From the NCBI RefSeq assembly GCF_007993755.1, contig NZ_CP042467.1, positions 4,984,001 to 5,048,000 of the forward strand: DNA of 64,000 nucleotides, read 5' to 3'. The stretch comes from Microvenator marinus (GTDB taxonomy: Bacteria; Myxococcota_A; Bradymonadia; Bradymonadales; Bradymonadaceae). This document shows, in pieces, positions 17,217 to 26,252 of the stretch. Positions within the stretch are counted from its first letter, which is position 1, and each line of letters begins with the position of its first letter. Under the pieces are notes generated by a model, which made no database searches, had not been told where the DNA came from, and saw only the letters and a list, made by a program, of their open reading frames with translations. Made by a program: the position numbers and the translations under genes.

Positions 17217-17349
17217 GAGGCAAAGTGAGTTCGCTTCTTATTCAGCAAGAAAGTCATGATTGTCTCCGACGTACTTCCTGTCCTTTGCGGGTTTGTACAG
17301 GTACGAGTCAGGTGCGGGTGAATCGGAAAGTTGGTAGACGGTGGCGCCA

Positions 17350-17442
17350 ATCGTGACATGAATCGCGACAAATCGCGACATTTCTGGATGAAATCGCGAC
17401 AAATCGTGACATTCTCTGATGGAATCGCGACATATCGCGACA
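17350..17442. repeat. Seven phased copies of ATCGYGACA
   Basis: Nine-base units ATCG(C/T)GACA start at 17350, 17362, 17372, 17393, 17403, 17424 and 17434. After the first copy the steps are 10, 21, 10, 21 and 10 bases, so pairs of sites 10 bp apart recur every 31 bp, all in one orientation. Five copies are ATCGCGACA and two (17350, 17403) are ATCGTGACA. The array lies between the 3' end of one minus-strand gene and the 5' end of the next (16578-17216). The helical phasing suggests a cooperative protein-binding site (operator), but an iteron or mobile-repeat origin is possible. Confidence 0.8.
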
Positions 17443-17450
17443 CCGTAGTC

Positions 17451-18059
17451 CTAATCTTCGGACCAATATGAGAACAATTGCGTGTGACAGATCCGCGCCC
17501 CGTTAGGCCCCGCGCTTGGCCTCCATGTTGGACTGGATTGGTAAAACACAGACCGCGGTCCCGGGGGTGGAGGTGGCGGTGGAGGCTTCACACGGTCATG
17601 GCATGAGTATTCTCGAGTTCGCCACCGAATACACTTGTCTTCCCAACGACCAACGCCGATTTTCCCCGAGTCTCCCAATGTTGTCTCGTCGGAGAAAATT
17701 CTAATCAACTGACCTGCCCATTCGGGGCATCTCACGGTGTAGTGGCCCACGTGATAAACAGCGGGCACGCCTGGTTCGCAGATGAATACGGGTGTGATTG
17801 CATGGCCATCCCGCTCCACTCGGAATTGACCACCTAAGGCGAACACCTCTCTTTGCTCTATTTGGCTCAGACTAAAGGATAAGAGGGAATAGTCTGCAAA
17901 TGGGACCCAAGACCCGTCATCATCAGGAGTTTGGAGTTGGAAGTTGATCGATTCGTACTCCTCGGGTTGAACACACTGGCGCCCGGAGAGTGCCAGAGCG
18001 CTGGAAGATAGGCATATGGTCAGTGCCAAAAGGCTCAGTGAATGCAGCTTTGTGGACAT
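17451..18059 (-). CDS. Secreted protein of unknown function with a polyproline tract
   Basis: This 202-residue protein has a clear signal peptide (MSTKLHSLSLLALTICLSSSALA, cleavage near residue 24). The mature part has six or more cysteines, beta-type sequence, a run of eight prolines near residue 160 and a short C-terminal segment. No known family is recognised. It probably resides in the periplasm or at the surface, with disulphides. Its start lies inside the end of the upstream membrane-protein gene (25-base overlap), so the two form an operon. Confidence 0.6.
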   Translation of the reverse strand: MSTKLHSLSLLALTICLSSSALALSGRQCVQPEEYESINFQLQTPDDDGSWVPFADYSLLSFSLSQIEQREVFALGGQFRVERDGHAITPVFICEPGVPAVYHVGHYTVRCPEWAGQLIRIFSDETTLGDSGKIGVGRWEDKCIRWRTREYSCHDRVKPPPPPPPPGPRSVFYQSSPTWRPSAGPNGARICHTQLFSYWSED

Positions 18060-19417
18060 TCTCGCTCCAGGTTCTTTTGGAATCTTAGGAACTCCGGGAA
18101 GATTTCGACACCAAAAAAACCATCCGTTGAGAACGGCAAATCTTCGGCTGAGCAGAGGTCCGCTATCTCAAACGGCTCGCCGCGAAGCGTGCCTCGCATA
18201 TAGAAGGGGCGAAGCGAATCCGAGCACCAGTTTCGTTTCATTTGTCGAATCTGCGGGCCGTTCCAGAGCTGGTCCTTCATGATCTTTTCATATTCTTCGA
18301 CTCGACCGGGCTTTCCGAAATAGCCCTCTTCGATGCGGATATAGTCTTCGGTCAGCCGGAAGGACTCCGGTATGATGACGTGGTTCCAGCAGCCTTCGTC
18401 GATACGCAGATTGCTAAGCATGGCGCCGGCGTGCTGCATCTGGACGCCTGTGTACGGGGTGAGGCTGTTGAGTAGGAATAGCCCGACAATCAGGCGGATG
18501 GCCCAGTTGCCTTGGCGAGGGCGCTCCTCGCGATGTGCTCGTGCCTTAAAGAGATGGACTAAGGAACCGGCGGCGAGCGCCCAGAGCATCCATTCGCGCA
18601 CGATCATCGTGAAGTCAGGGGTGATATTGGCGTTCAGCACGCTCAGAGTAGTAATGCTCACACTTATGGGAATGATCCAAATTGCCGACCGTTTTACCCA
18701 TACGTCGAAGGCCTCGCGGTCCGCATCGGTTGCGAAGGCTGCGTGCCCGGCGAACATCACGAACGCAAACGCTGGCGCCATCGTGATGGTGAGTGGAATA
18801 TGAAAGAAGGCAACCAAAACCCAGGCAAGTCGGTGTCTCCCAAGGCTCAAGAGCACGGGGATGGCACCTTCTGCGAGCAAGGCGACCCCGGGCCAGATGA
18901 CCCACTCAGACCATTCGGTGGGCAGGCTCCAGTGCACGAAAAGCTCGTTCATGCCGTAGTTCGCGCAACTCGTCACCGGATTCAGAAACTCGGTATTCAA
19001 TTTGTGAAAGGTGGCCACCGTATACGTCAGGGCCGTGATGGATTGCAGGCCACGCCAGAAGTGGCCAACTTGGCCGCGGCCGCGGGCGAGCTGCACGTGA
19101 AAAACCATGCCAATGGCTGCGTAGCTCATCAAGACGACGCTTTGCGTCAGCTGGTCTCTCAGAAAGAGCAAGGGCAGGAGTTTTCCCACGAAGCAGAGCA
19201 TCCACGCGGCGAAACACGGGTTGACGCTCAAGAGAATCAGGCCGAGCGCGGCGAGCGCGTTTGGGAACTCCCAGCCGTCGGTCCACGCATCGCCGAGCCA
19301 AAGATGGCAGAGCATTCCAAATGCATAAATGCGTGTAACAAGTCGGTACTTCCACGCATCATAGGTGCTAAATATGGCCGGCAAAACGCCGGTTGGATGC
19401 ATAAAATCGTGACTCAA
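18035..19417 (-). CDS. Multi-pass membrane protein, HTTM-like
   Basis: Up to 460 residues, from TTG 19417 or more likely ATG 19402. About eight hydrophobic helices occupy residues 25-330, followed by a soluble C-terminal part of about 130 residues. Segments such as ITALTYTVATFHKLNTEF and the spacing of the helices recall HTTM-domain proteins, the fold of vitamin K-dependent gamma-carboxylase, but the match is partial and the catalytic lysine region is not clear. The soluble tail, with LTEDYIRIEEGYFG and SLRPFYMRGTLRG, is of the sort that often follows HTTM. It overlaps the secreted-protein gene 17451-18059, which could be its partner. Confidence 0.5.
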   Translation of the reverse strand: MSHDFMHPTGVLPAIFSTYDAWKYRLVTRIYAFGMLCHLWLGDAWTDGWEFPNALAALGLILLSVNPCFAAWMLCFVGKLLPLLFLRDQLTQSVVLMSYAAIGMVFHVQLARGRGQVGHFWRGLQSITALTYTVATFHKLNTEFLNPVTSCANYGMNELFVHWSLPTEWSEWVIWPGVALLAEGAIPVLLSLGRHRLAWVLVAFFHIPLTITMAPAFAFVMFAGHAAFATDADREAFDVWVKRSAIWIIPISVSITTLSVLNANITPDFTMIVREWMLWALAAGSLVHLFKARAHREERPRQGNWAIRLIVGLFLLNSLTPYTGVQMQHAGAMLSNLRIDEGCWNHVIIPESFRLTEDYIRIEEGYFGKPGRVEEYEKIMKDQLWNGPQIRQMKRNWCSDSLRPFYMRGTLRGEPFEIADLCSAEDLPFSTDGFFGVEIFPEFLRFQKNLERECPQSCIH

Positions 19418-19445
19418 AACGCTCGCCGGAAACCAAGTTTATTGT

Positions 19446-19460
19446 TGACACACCGTGTCA
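19446..19460. promoter_or_regulatory. Perfect inverted repeat overlapping a TTGACA box, sdh promoter region
   Basis: TGACACACCGTGTCA is a perfect 6-bp inverted repeat with a 3-base centre. It overlaps a consensus -35 box TTGACA (19445-19450) that lies 80 bases before sdhC. A weak -10 (TAGACC) follows 16 bases later. The position suggests a repressor operator on the sdh promoter or on the divergent gene. Confidence 0.45.
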
Positions 19461-19483
19461 GAGTCGTAGACCTAGCAACGGAT

Positions 19484-19500
19484 TTTAAGCAACACTTAAA
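19484..19500. promoter_or_regulatory. Second inverted repeat upstream of sdhC
   Basis: TTTAAG and CTTAAA form a perfect 6-bp inverted repeat with a 5-base centre, 30 bases before the sdhC start. This fits an operator or leader structure, and no regulator family can be assigned from the sequence. Confidence 0.35.
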
Positions 19501-19530
19501 CGTACAGAGTCACGAGTCGGAGTTCGATCC

Positions 19531-20223
19531 ATGTTGACCTTTAAGAAAGCCCTCTCTTCATCGATAGGCAAGAAGTATTTGATGGCAGCCAGCGGGCTCT
19601 TGCTCATCGGATTTCTAGTCACCCACCTGGCTGCAAACCTGCTGCTTTATTTGCCCGACGGCACGGCATTCAACATGTATGCGAAGGGTTTGAAAGACCT
19701 CGGCCCGGGCCTCTGGGTGCTTGAGTCGGGTCTTTTTGGACTCTTCCTATTGCACATTGCGGTGGGCGTGAAGTTGCACTTTGCGTCTCCCAAAGGTCGT
19801 CCAAAAGGTTATGTGGCTGGTCAGAGCAGCAAAGGCGGCCAGAGCAAGTACGGGATTTCATCGAACGCGATGAAGTGGACGGGCGGCATTTTGGCGCTCT
19901 TCTTAGTGGGCCACGTGGCGTGGTTCCGTTTTGAGGTCGGTGTCGAGGGCGACTACATGACCACGCTCAACGGGGAGCCGGCGCGAGACCTTCACAGGTT
20001 GGTTGTGGATACGTTCCAAAACCCTATCGTGGTGGTCGTGTACTCAGCAGTGATGGCGCTCTTGTTCTTCCATCTTCGACATGGATTTTGGAGCGCGTTT
20101 CAGTCGCTCGGCGCGATGGCGCCGAAATACGACAAGGCGATTTATGGGGCGGGCTTTGTAGTCGCAGCCCTTTTGGCGGCAGGCTTTTTGGGTCTTCCGT
20201 CGTACATTTACTTCATGAAGTAA
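19531..20223 (+). CDS. sdhC: Succinate dehydrogenase cytochrome b subunit
   Basis: This 230-residue membrane anchor of the b558 type has five hydrophobic helices: around 18-38, 64-84, 112-130, 165-183 and 205-225. Histidines that can ligand two hemes lie in [26 protein letters not shown] and FFHLRHGFW. It passes electrons between the flavoprotein/iron-sulphur subunits and quinone in the inner membrane. A GGAG site precedes the ATG by 8 bases. A single fused anchor subunit (no sdhD) is the class found in Bacillus, Bacteroidetes and many delta-type bacteria. It is first in the sdhCAB operon. Confidence 0.93.
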   Translation: MLTFKKALSSSIGKKYLMAASGLLLIGFLVTHLAANLLLYLPDGTAFNMYAKGLKDLGPGLWVLESGLFGLFLLHIAVGVKLHFASPKGRPKGYVAGQSSKGGQSKYGISSNAMKWTGGILALFLVGHVAWFRFEVGVEGDYMTTLNGEPARDLHRLVVDTFQNPIVVVVYSAVMALLFFHLRHGFWSAFQSLGAMAPKYDKAIYGAGFVVAALLAAGFLGLPSYIYFMK

Positions 20224-20236
20224 TCAGGAGCAGATC

Positions 20237-22174
20237 ATGACGCTTGACGCAGGAATTCCCAGCGGACCGCTGGATGAAAAATGGGATCGATTTAAGGCTT
20301 CGATGAAGCTTGTGAGTCCCGCGAACAAACGCAAGCACACGATCATCGTCGTGGGCTCAGGACTGGCCGGAGCGTCGGCTGCAGCCACGCTCGGCGAGCT
20401 CGGCTACAACGTGAAGTGCTTCTGTATTCAGGACTCGCCGCGTCGCGCCCACAGTATTGCGGCGCAGGGCGGTATCAACGCCGCCAAGAACTACCCGTAC
20501 GACGGCGATAGCGTCTACAACCTCTTTTACGACACCATCAAGGGTGGCGACTATCGCTCTCGTGAGGGCAACGTCTACCGCCTGGCTCAGGTCAGTACGA
20601 GCATCATCGACCAGTGTGTGGCACAAGGCGTGCCGTTCGCACGCGAGTACGGTGGTGAGCTCGCGATGCGCTCCTTCGGTGGTGCGCAGGTTTCACGTAC
20701 GTTTTACGCGCGTGGTCAGACGGGTCAGCAGTTGTTGCTCGGCGCGTATGGTGCGCTGAATCGTCAAATCGAGGCTGGCCGCGTCAAGATGTACTCTCGC
20801 CGCGAGATGCTGGACTTGGTGGTTCACGACGGCCAAGCCAAAGGCATCATCGCGAGAAACCTCGTCACTGGTGAGCTTGAGAAGTACGCGGGACACGCGG
20901 TGCTTCTGTGCACCGGTGGATACGGACGCGTTTACTTCCTGAGCACCAACGCGTTCAACTCCAACGGCACGGCTGCATGGCGCGCACACAAGCGTGGCGC
21001 GATGTTCGGAAACCCTTGCTACGTTCAGATTCACCCGACCTGTATCCCGCAATCTGGCGACTATCAGTCGAAGCTCACGCTGATGTCTGAGTCGCTTCGT
21101 AACGACGGCCGCGTCTGGGTTCCGCGCGAAAAAGAAGACGCTCAGGCGCTGCGCGATGGCAAGAAGAAGGCCGCAGATATTCCGCGCGATAAGCGTTGGT
21201 ACTATCTCGAGGAGAAGTATCCGAGCTTCGGAAACCTCGTTCCTCGCGACGTGGCGTCCAGAAATGCGAAGGCGATGTGCGATATGGGCCTCGGAGTGAA
21301 CCCAACCGGGCGCGCCGTGTTTCTCGACTTCACCGATGCGATCAAAGAGTACGGTGAGGACACGATTCGTGACCGCTACGGCAACCTCTTCGATATGTAC
21401 CAGAAGATCACGGGTGATAACCCGTATCAGGTACCGATGAAGATTTACCCTGCCATTCACTACGCGATGGGTGGTCTTTGGGTGGATTATAGCTTGATGA
21501 CTACCATTCCAGGCCTCTTTGCGCTGGGTGAGGCAAACTTCTCAGACCACGGCGCAAACCGCCTCGGTGCCTCGGCACTCATGCAGGGTCTGGCAGACGG
21601 CTACTTTGTGATTCCGCACACGCTCGGTAACTACCTCGCGACGCAGAAGCCGACGGCTATCGACACGAACCACGAAGCGTTTGTGAAGACCGAGAAGGAA
21701 GTGACTGAGGATATCGCCAAGATCATCGAAACCGGCAAGACCGGGACGAAGAGCGTCGTGGATATCTACAAGAAGCTCGGCGAGATCATGTGGGATAACG
21801 TTGGGATGAGTCGCTCCGAAGCGTCGCTTAAGAAGGCGCTTGAGGAGCTTCCCGCACTTGTGGAAGAGTTCGAGCGTGATGTTCGAGTTCCCGCAGACAG
21901 TGACTTCAACAAGTATCTCGAGCTAGCCATGCGTACCAAGGACTTCTTGGAGCTGGCACAACTCATGGCGCGTGACGCGCTTGAGCGTGAGGAATCTTGC
22001 GGTGGTCACTTCCGGGAGGAGTACCAGACGCCCGAAGGCGAAGCGCTCAGAAATGACGACGACTTCACCTACGTGTCCGCGTGGGAATGGAAGGGTAAGG
22101 CAGACGCGCATCAGCTCCATAAAGAGCCGCTCGTCTTCGAAAATGTGAAGCTGACCCAGCGAAGCTATAAATGA
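20237..22174 (+). CDS. sdhA: Succinate dehydrogenase flavoprotein subunit
   Basis: The length of 645 residues is normal for the class. The FAD-binding motif [19 protein letters not shown] is at about 36-55, followed by [15 protein letters not shown], the segment that carries the covalent-FAD histidine. The substrate region QIHPTCIP is at about 260-270, and [16 protein letters not shown] lies near 440. It oxidises succinate to fumarate, or the reverse, at the cytoplasmic face of the membrane complex. The AGGAG site is 7 bases before the ATG, 13 bases after sdhC. Long insertions place it with the soluble-fumarate-reductase-like b558 class rather than the enterobacterial SdhA. Confidence 0.96.
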   Translation: MTLDAGIPSGPLDEKWDRFKASMKLVSPANKRKHTIIVVGSGLAGASAAATLGELGYNVKCFCIQDSPRRAHSIAAQGGINAAKNYPYDGDSVYNLFYDTIKGGDYRSREGNVYRLAQVSTSIIDQCVAQGVPFAREYGGELAMRSFGGAQVSRTFYARGQTGQQLLLGAYGALNRQIEAGRVKMYSRREMLDLVVHDGQAKGIIARNLVTGELEKYAGHAVLLCTGGYGRVYFLSTNAFNSNGTAAWRAHKRGAMFGNPCYVQIHPTCIPQSGDYQSKLTLMSESLRNDGRVWVPREKEDAQALRDGKKKAADIPRDKRWYYLEEKYPSFGNLVPRDVASRNAKAMCDMGLGVNPTGRAVFLDFTDAIKEYGEDTIRDRYGNLFDMYQKITGDNPYQVPMKIYPAIHYAMGGLWVDYSLMTTIPGLFALGEANFSDHGANRLGASALMQGLADGYFVIPHTLGNYLATQKPTAIDTNHEAFVKTEKEVTEDIAKIIETGKTGTKSVVDIYKKLGEIMWDNVGMSRSEASLKKALEELPALVEEFERDVRVPADSDFNKYLELAMRTKDFLELAQLMARDALEREESCGGHFREEYQTPEGEALRNDDDFTYVSAWEWKGKADAHQLHKEPLVFENVKLTQRSYK

Positions 22175-22183
22175 GGAATGACT

Positions 22184-22945
22184 ATGTCGAATAAGAATTT
22201 TAGGCTCAAAGTTTGGCGCCAAGAAGGCCCAGACCAAGAAGGGCGGCTCGAAGATTTTTCAGAATTCTCAAAGGACGTCAGCGAGCACGCTTCATTCCTT
22301 GAGATGCTTGACCTTGTGAACGACCGACTCATCCGCGCGGGCAAACGACCTATCGAATTCGATAGTGATTGTCGCGAGGGGATCTGCGGCTCATGTGGCT
22401 GTGTTATCAACGGACAGGCTCACGGGCCTGAGCGCGGAACGGCTGCGTGTCAGCTGCACATGCGCGTATTCCGCGATGGCGATGAGATCACGGTCGAACC
22501 CTACCGCGCACGCGCCTTCCCAGTCATCAAAGACCTGGTGGTGGATCGCGAGGCGTTCGATAAGATTCAACACGCTGGCGGTTATGTTTCGGTGAATACC
22601 GGACCAAAGCCTGACGCGAACAGCATGAAGATCGGCAAAGAGGTCTCTGACCGTGCGTTCGACGCCGCCGCATGTATCGGTTGCGGTGCGTGTGTAGCTG
22701 CATGCCCGAACGGCTCAGCATCGCTCTTCACGGCTGCAAAAGTGGCGCAGTTCGCGTTGCTTCCGCAAGGCGAGGCCGAGCGGGGACGTCGCGTCGTGAG
22801 TATGGTTGAGCGAATGGACGAACTTGGATTCGGTCACTGCTCGAATATCGGCGAGTGCGAAGCCGCATGCCCTAAGGAAATCTCCTTGGACAATATCGCG
22901 ATCATGAAGCGCGAATATATGAAGGCCGTCTTCTCAGGCCACTAG
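22184..22945 (+). CDS. sdhB: Succinate dehydrogenase iron-sulphur subunit
   Basis: 253 residues from ATG 22184, chosen because AGGA sits 6 bases upstream; ATG 22178 would touch it. The [2Fe-2S] motif [10 protein letters not shown] and its partner Cys are at about 60-90. [14 protein letters not shown] and the [15 protein letters not shown] region bind the [4Fe-4S] and [3Fe-4S] clusters. It links SdhA to the heme subunit. The last codons overlap the convergent nucleotidyltransferase gene by 12 bases. Confidence 0.95.
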   Translation: MSNKNFRLKVWRQEGPDQEGRLEDFSEFSKDVSEHASFLEMLDLVNDRLIRAGKRPIEFDSDCREGICGSCGCVINGQAHGPERGTAACQLHMRVFRDGDEITVEPYRARAFPVIKDLVVDREAFDKIQHAGGYVSVNTGPKPDANSMKIGKEVSDRAFDAAACIGCGACVAACPNGSASLFTAAKVAQFALLPQGEAERGRRVVSMVERMDELGFGHCSNIGECEAACPKEISLDNIAIMKREYMKAVFSGH

Positions 22946-23749
22946 ACTCTCGGTCGCAATCGCGAGCATCAAATCATCCACAAATTGGCGGTCGACTTGG
23001 TCCGGAAGGGCTGAGCGCACCGCTGCGTCCTTGATTGCCACACCGATCTTCTCGGCGTAATCGATTAGGTCTTCATAAGACCATGCGCCATCCTTAATGG
23101 CCCTGAGTTCATGGGCATCTTTGCGTTTTACTTGGAGCTCGCCGGTTTCAAGTGCCTCAAGTGCCATTCTGAGCAGGCGAACCAGATGAGCGGCGTGTTT
23201 TGTGTCGTAGCCAAACTTGCGTTCCAGCTCAGCTCGGGCGGCATTCCGGCTATCTAAAGGGCCGCCGTTCTTGATGAGTTCCTCTCGGTGGTTCTGGATT
23301 CGCCGAAGCTGCCCCGTGGCGTATCCCACGAATGAATGTTGAACACGCGTCGTCAAAAATGCGTGGCGCACGGCGTAGATTGTTTGCCAGGTGGGAGTCT
23401 CAATGATCCAGTCGGTGGGATCAGTGAAGAGAATCTCCAAGGCATTTGGGTTGGAAGAGGCACAGAGGCCGAGGAATTTGGCGATATCAAAAATCGTGCA
23501 CTCGAGCTTTTGAGAAAGCCCTCTGGCGGCCTCCGGATGCTCCTGCAATTGCGGGAGTACGCGCGCTTCAAGGCCCTTGGGTAGGTCGCCTTCCCCTTGT
23601 TCAAAGGACTCGAAAAGCGAGAGCCGAACGTTAAGCGGCGCAACACACACTCCCTTGAGATCCACGTCTGATGTCGCATGAGACGTGCCGTGCGCGATGC
23701 TTCCACCAAGTCCGAGAAAAATCGTGTGGTTTTCTATGGCGAAGTTCAT
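22934..23749 (-). CDS. Nucleotidyltransferase, RlaP/YcgL-like superfamily
   Basis: A 271-residue cytosolic protein. The start carries the pol-beta nucleotidyltransferase signature [22 protein letters not shown] (residues 13-34), with GS and the D-x-D metal-binding pair. The following helical region, with ALEILFTDP and [29 protein letters not shown], matches the predicted nucleotidyltransferases related to RlaP. That family has been linked to RNA repair or modification in some phages and bacteria, and the actual substrate here is unknown. It is divergent from the mevalonate genes and overlaps sdhB at its 3' end. Confidence 0.75.
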   Translation of the reverse strand: MNFAIENHTIFLGLGGSIAHGTSHATSDVDLKGVCVAPLNVRLSLFESFEQGEGDLPKGLEARVLPQLQEHPEAARGLSQKLECTIFDIAKFLGLCASSNPNALEILFTDPTDWIIETPTWQTIYAVRHAFLTTRVQHSFVGYATGQLRRIQNHREELIKNGGPLDSRNAARAELERKFGYDTKHAAHLVRLLRMALEALETGELQVKRKDAHELRAIKDGAWSYEDLIDYAEKIGVAIKDAAVRSALPDQVDRQFVDDLMLAIATESLVA

Positions 23750-23791
23750 GGCAGGACTTTATCGTGCGCAGGTCTTGGTGACGAGGTTGTA

Positions 23792-24754
23792 ATGCGTGCA
23801 AGTGCTCTAGCTCGGTCAAATATTGCGTTGGTGAAGTACTGGGGAAAACGTGATGCCACCTTGAATCTTCCGGCTGCCGGGTCTATTTCGATGACCCTGG
23901 ATGGCCTTGAGACCCGCACCACAGTTGAGTTTGGGCCTTGGGAAAGAGACAGTGTTTTCATCAACGACGAGGCACTTGAAGGGAAAGGGCTCGCGAAGAT
24001 TTCCAAGTTTTTGGATTTGGTGCGCCCCGGTACGCTATGTGCCGATGTGCGATCCACAAATAGCTTCCCAACTGCGGCCGGGCTTGCTTCTTCGGCGTCT
24101 GGATTTGCTGCTCTGGCCTTGGCTGCTTCGCAGGCGGCCGGTCTTGAGTTGACTCCGCAAGAACTCTCTGTGCTGGCTCGCCGTGGCTCAGGAAGTGCGG
24201 CCCGGTCTATCGTGGGCGGCTTCGCGATTTGGCACGAAGGCCAAAAGTCAGATGGTACCGATAGTTTTGCCGAAGAACTCGTGCCGGCAGAGCACTGGGA
24301 CCTCAGGTGTGTGGTGCTCGTGACTCGTAAAGGCCCAAAGGATGTGCCGTCTACAGAAGGTATGAATCACACCATGGAGACCTCGCCGTTTTACGCAGAG
24401 TGGCTCAACACCGTGCGCCGCGACATGGACGGGGCAAAAGAGGCAGTCTTCGAGAAAGATTTTGTGCGGCTGGCCGAGATATCCGAGGGAAGCTGTTTGG
24501 CTATGCACGCGAGTGCCATGGCCGCGCGGCCAGCTGTAATCTATTGGAATGCTCGGACACTTGAGCTCATCCATGAGGTGAGGCGCTTGAGGGTACAAGG
24601 AAAGGCGTGTTTCTTCACGATCGATGCCGGGCCACACGTCAAGGTCTTTACAACGGCGGAAGACTTGGACGGGGTCAAGGCGTATTTCCAAGACCACCCG
24701 AGTGTCGAAGACCTGCTCGTGGCCAAACCAGGGCAAGGAGCTGAGCTCCTATGA
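23792..24754 (+). CDS. mvaD: Diphosphomevalonate decarboxylase
   Basis: 320 residues from ATG 23792, preceded by GAGG with a 5-base gap; the frame is open upstream but lies over the divergent gene's start. N-terminal ALARSNIALVKYWGKRD and the ATP-binding FPTAAGLASSASGFAALA segment are diagnostic of the GHMP family member that decarboxylates mevalonate 5-diphosphate to isopentenyl diphosphate. RRGSGSAARSI is also conserved. Its stop overlaps the next gene as ATGA, and the two steps are consecutive in the mevalonate pathway. Confidence 0.93.
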   Translation: MRASALARSNIALVKYWGKRDATLNLPAAGSISMTLDGLETRTTVEFGPWERDSVFINDEALEGKGLAKISKFLDLVRPGTLCADVRSTNSFPTAAGLASSASGFAALALAASQAAGLELTPQELSVLARRGSGSAARSIVGGFAIWHEGQKSDGTDSFAEELVPAEHWDLRCVVLVTRKGPKDVPSTEGMNHTMETSPFYAEWLNTVRRDMDGAKEAVFEKDFVRLAEISEGSCLAMHASAMAARPAVIYWNARTLELIHEVRRLRVQGKACFFTIDAGPHVKVFTTAEDLDGVKAYFQDHPSVEDLLVAKPGQGAELL

Positions 24755-25713
24755 GTTTCGCTCCTGGAAAGCTCTTTCTACTTGGCGAGTACGCGGTATT
24801 GCATGGGGGCATCGCGCTGGTGACGGCTGTGGATAGAGGGATTCGCGCAGAATTGCGTTCGGACCGCGATGGATATCGCGTGGCGGGCGCGGATTTGGAC
24901 CAGAAGCTTCCGATTAGGGTTTTGGACCATGGTGATAGGGCGGAGCTTCTGCAACGCCTTAGCGTGGACGTGAGCGCCTTCTTCGAGGGGAAAACCAAGT
25001 TAGGTCTCGGGTCTTCTGCGGCATCCTCTGTGGCGATTCTCAAAGCAGCACGTCCGGAGCTGAGTGCGGCGGAGGTGTTTCGCATCGCCGACCGCGCCCA
25101 CCGCGAACACCAGGCAGGGCGGGGAAGTGGCGCTGATGTGGCAGCCTCGGCGTTTGGTGGGACCATTTCGTACCGCTTGAGTGTTCGGTGGGCGCAGCAT
25201 CCGTGGATCGGGACTCCGCCTCAAGAGACGCAAGTAGAGCCTCTAAAACTTCCGGCCGACCTCAGGTTTGTGGCGGTCTGGATGGGAGATGCGGCGAGCT
25301 CCACGGAACTTTCAGGAAAAGTCGCGAAGTTGGTTTTGCACGAGGATGTGAGAGCAACCTTAAGTTCAATTGCGTCAACCGCTTCCTACGGCGTGGGCGC
25401 ATGCGTGAACGATGATGCGCAATCGTTGATGGATGCGCTCTCGTCGGGTGATGCGCTCATGGAGAGGCTCGGTGAGCAGACTGGAGCGCCAATCATCTGT
25501 GAGGGGCACCGTGCGCTTCGCGAGTTTGCGGCTGAGTTTGGTTTGGTCGCAAAACCGAGCGGAGCGGGTGGAGGCGATTTTTCAATCGTTGCGGGGCCCA
25601 AGCATTCTAGATGGTTGAGGTTCTGTGCGGATCTGGCGGATTTGGGTCTTCGCGCCATACCTCTAGAGTTCGGCTACTCTCCGGATTCTGAATCGGAGGA
25701 ACATAGTCCGTGA
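24751..25713 (+). CDS. Phosphomevalonate kinase (GHMP kinase)
   Basis: 320 residues. Motifs are APGKLFLLGEYAVL at the N-terminus, KLGLGSSAASSVA (about 86-98) as the ATP-binding loop, and HREHQAGRGSGADVAAS (about 114-130). The GSGADVA form and the following GGTISY, together with the VWMGDAASSTEL segment, point to phosphomevalonate kinase rather than mevalonate kinase. It would make mevalonate 5-diphosphate for MvaD, with which it overlaps by four bases. Mevalonate kinase itself, HMG-CoA synthase and reductase are not in the window. The 3' end overlaps a convergent TetR gene by 40 bases. Confidence 0.82.
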   Translation: MSFAPGKLFLLGEYAVLHGGIALVTAVDRGIRAELRSDRDGYRVAGADLDQKLPIRVLDHGDRAELLQRLSVDVSAFFEGKTKLGLGSSAASSVAILKAARPELSAAEVFRIADRAHREHQAGRGSGADVAASAFGGTISYRLSVRWAQHPWIGTPPQETQVEPLKLPADLRFVAVWMGDAASSTELSGKVAKLVLHEDVRATLSSIASTASYGVGACVNDDAQSLMDALSSGDALMERLGEQTGAPIICEGHRALREFAAEFGLVAKPSGAGGGDFSIVAGPKHSRWLRFCADLADLGLRAIPLEFGYSPDSESEEHSP

Positions 25714-26252
25714 AGCACCAGATGGTGCATGGCCTCGAGCTCTTTTGCGAGGTCCGAGAACCTCTGTGAGTAGAGAGTTGGGGGCGTGAACGTGGCATAA
25801 GCTCTGAAGATCGAGGTCACCAGCGCTTGAGTATTTGGGTGGTCGAGGTGTTCGACAAGCAGGTCCGCCAGAATCTTCTTCTGAGCGTCTTTGAAGGCCT
25901 CAAACTCGCGGTGAACAGCATCACAGGCGCAATGAACCAACTCGGTGGCATGTGCACCTGGCTCGGCTATCCGGATGAAGGCGTCCACACGTGCATTCAT
26001 CATGGCCATGAACTTTCCGGAGAACTCGGCGTGCTGTGCAGCTGCGCCTCGCATTCGCTCAAGCACGTAGGCGTGTTTTCGGCGCGCGAGCTCCGCCAAA
26101 ATCTCGTCCTTGGACTTAAACTCGAGGTAGACCGTGCCGACACCAATATGCGCCTCTCTGGCAATGTCAGAGATGGTGGTCTTTGAGACACCGTAATGGA
26201 TGACAAGCCTTTCTGCTGCGATCAATATTTTCTTTTGTCGGCTCTCATCCAT
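25674..26252 (-). CDS. TetR/AcrR-family transcriptional regulator
   Basis: About 192 residues from ATG 26252; a TTG at 26306 would give 210 but has no ribosome-binding sequence. The N-terminal HTH, ILIAAERLVIHYGVSKTTISDIAREAHIGVGTVYLEFKSKDEIL, is the typical TetR DNA-binding domain, followed by an all-helical ligand/dimer domain. The target is unknown. It is convergent with the phosphomevalonate kinase gene and overlaps it by 40 bases, so it is not obviously its regulator. Confidence 0.88.
   Translation of the reverse strand: MDESRQKKILIAAERLVIHYGVSKTTISDIAREAHIGVGTVYLEFKSKDEILAELARRKHAYVLERMRGAAAQHAEFSGKFMAMMNARVDAFIRIAEPGAHATELVHCACDAVHREFEAFKDAQKKILADLLVEHLDHPNTQALVTSIFRAYATFTPPTLYSQRFSDLAKELEAMHHLVLHGLCSSDSESGE

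Noticed and set aside
17350-17442. CRISPR array
   Set aside because: The repeats are 9 bases in pairs with 10- and 21-base steps, without variable spacers of constant length, and no cas genes are nearby.
17168-17443. 91-residue minus-strand frame running through the repeat array
   Set aside because: Its repetitive N-terminal half is the translation of the DNA repeats, and its end overlaps a better gene in another frame.
24751-25713. Mevalonate kinase
   Set aside because: The GSGADVA motif after HREHQ and the WMGDAASST segment fit phosphomevalonate kinase better; not decisive without a phylogeny.
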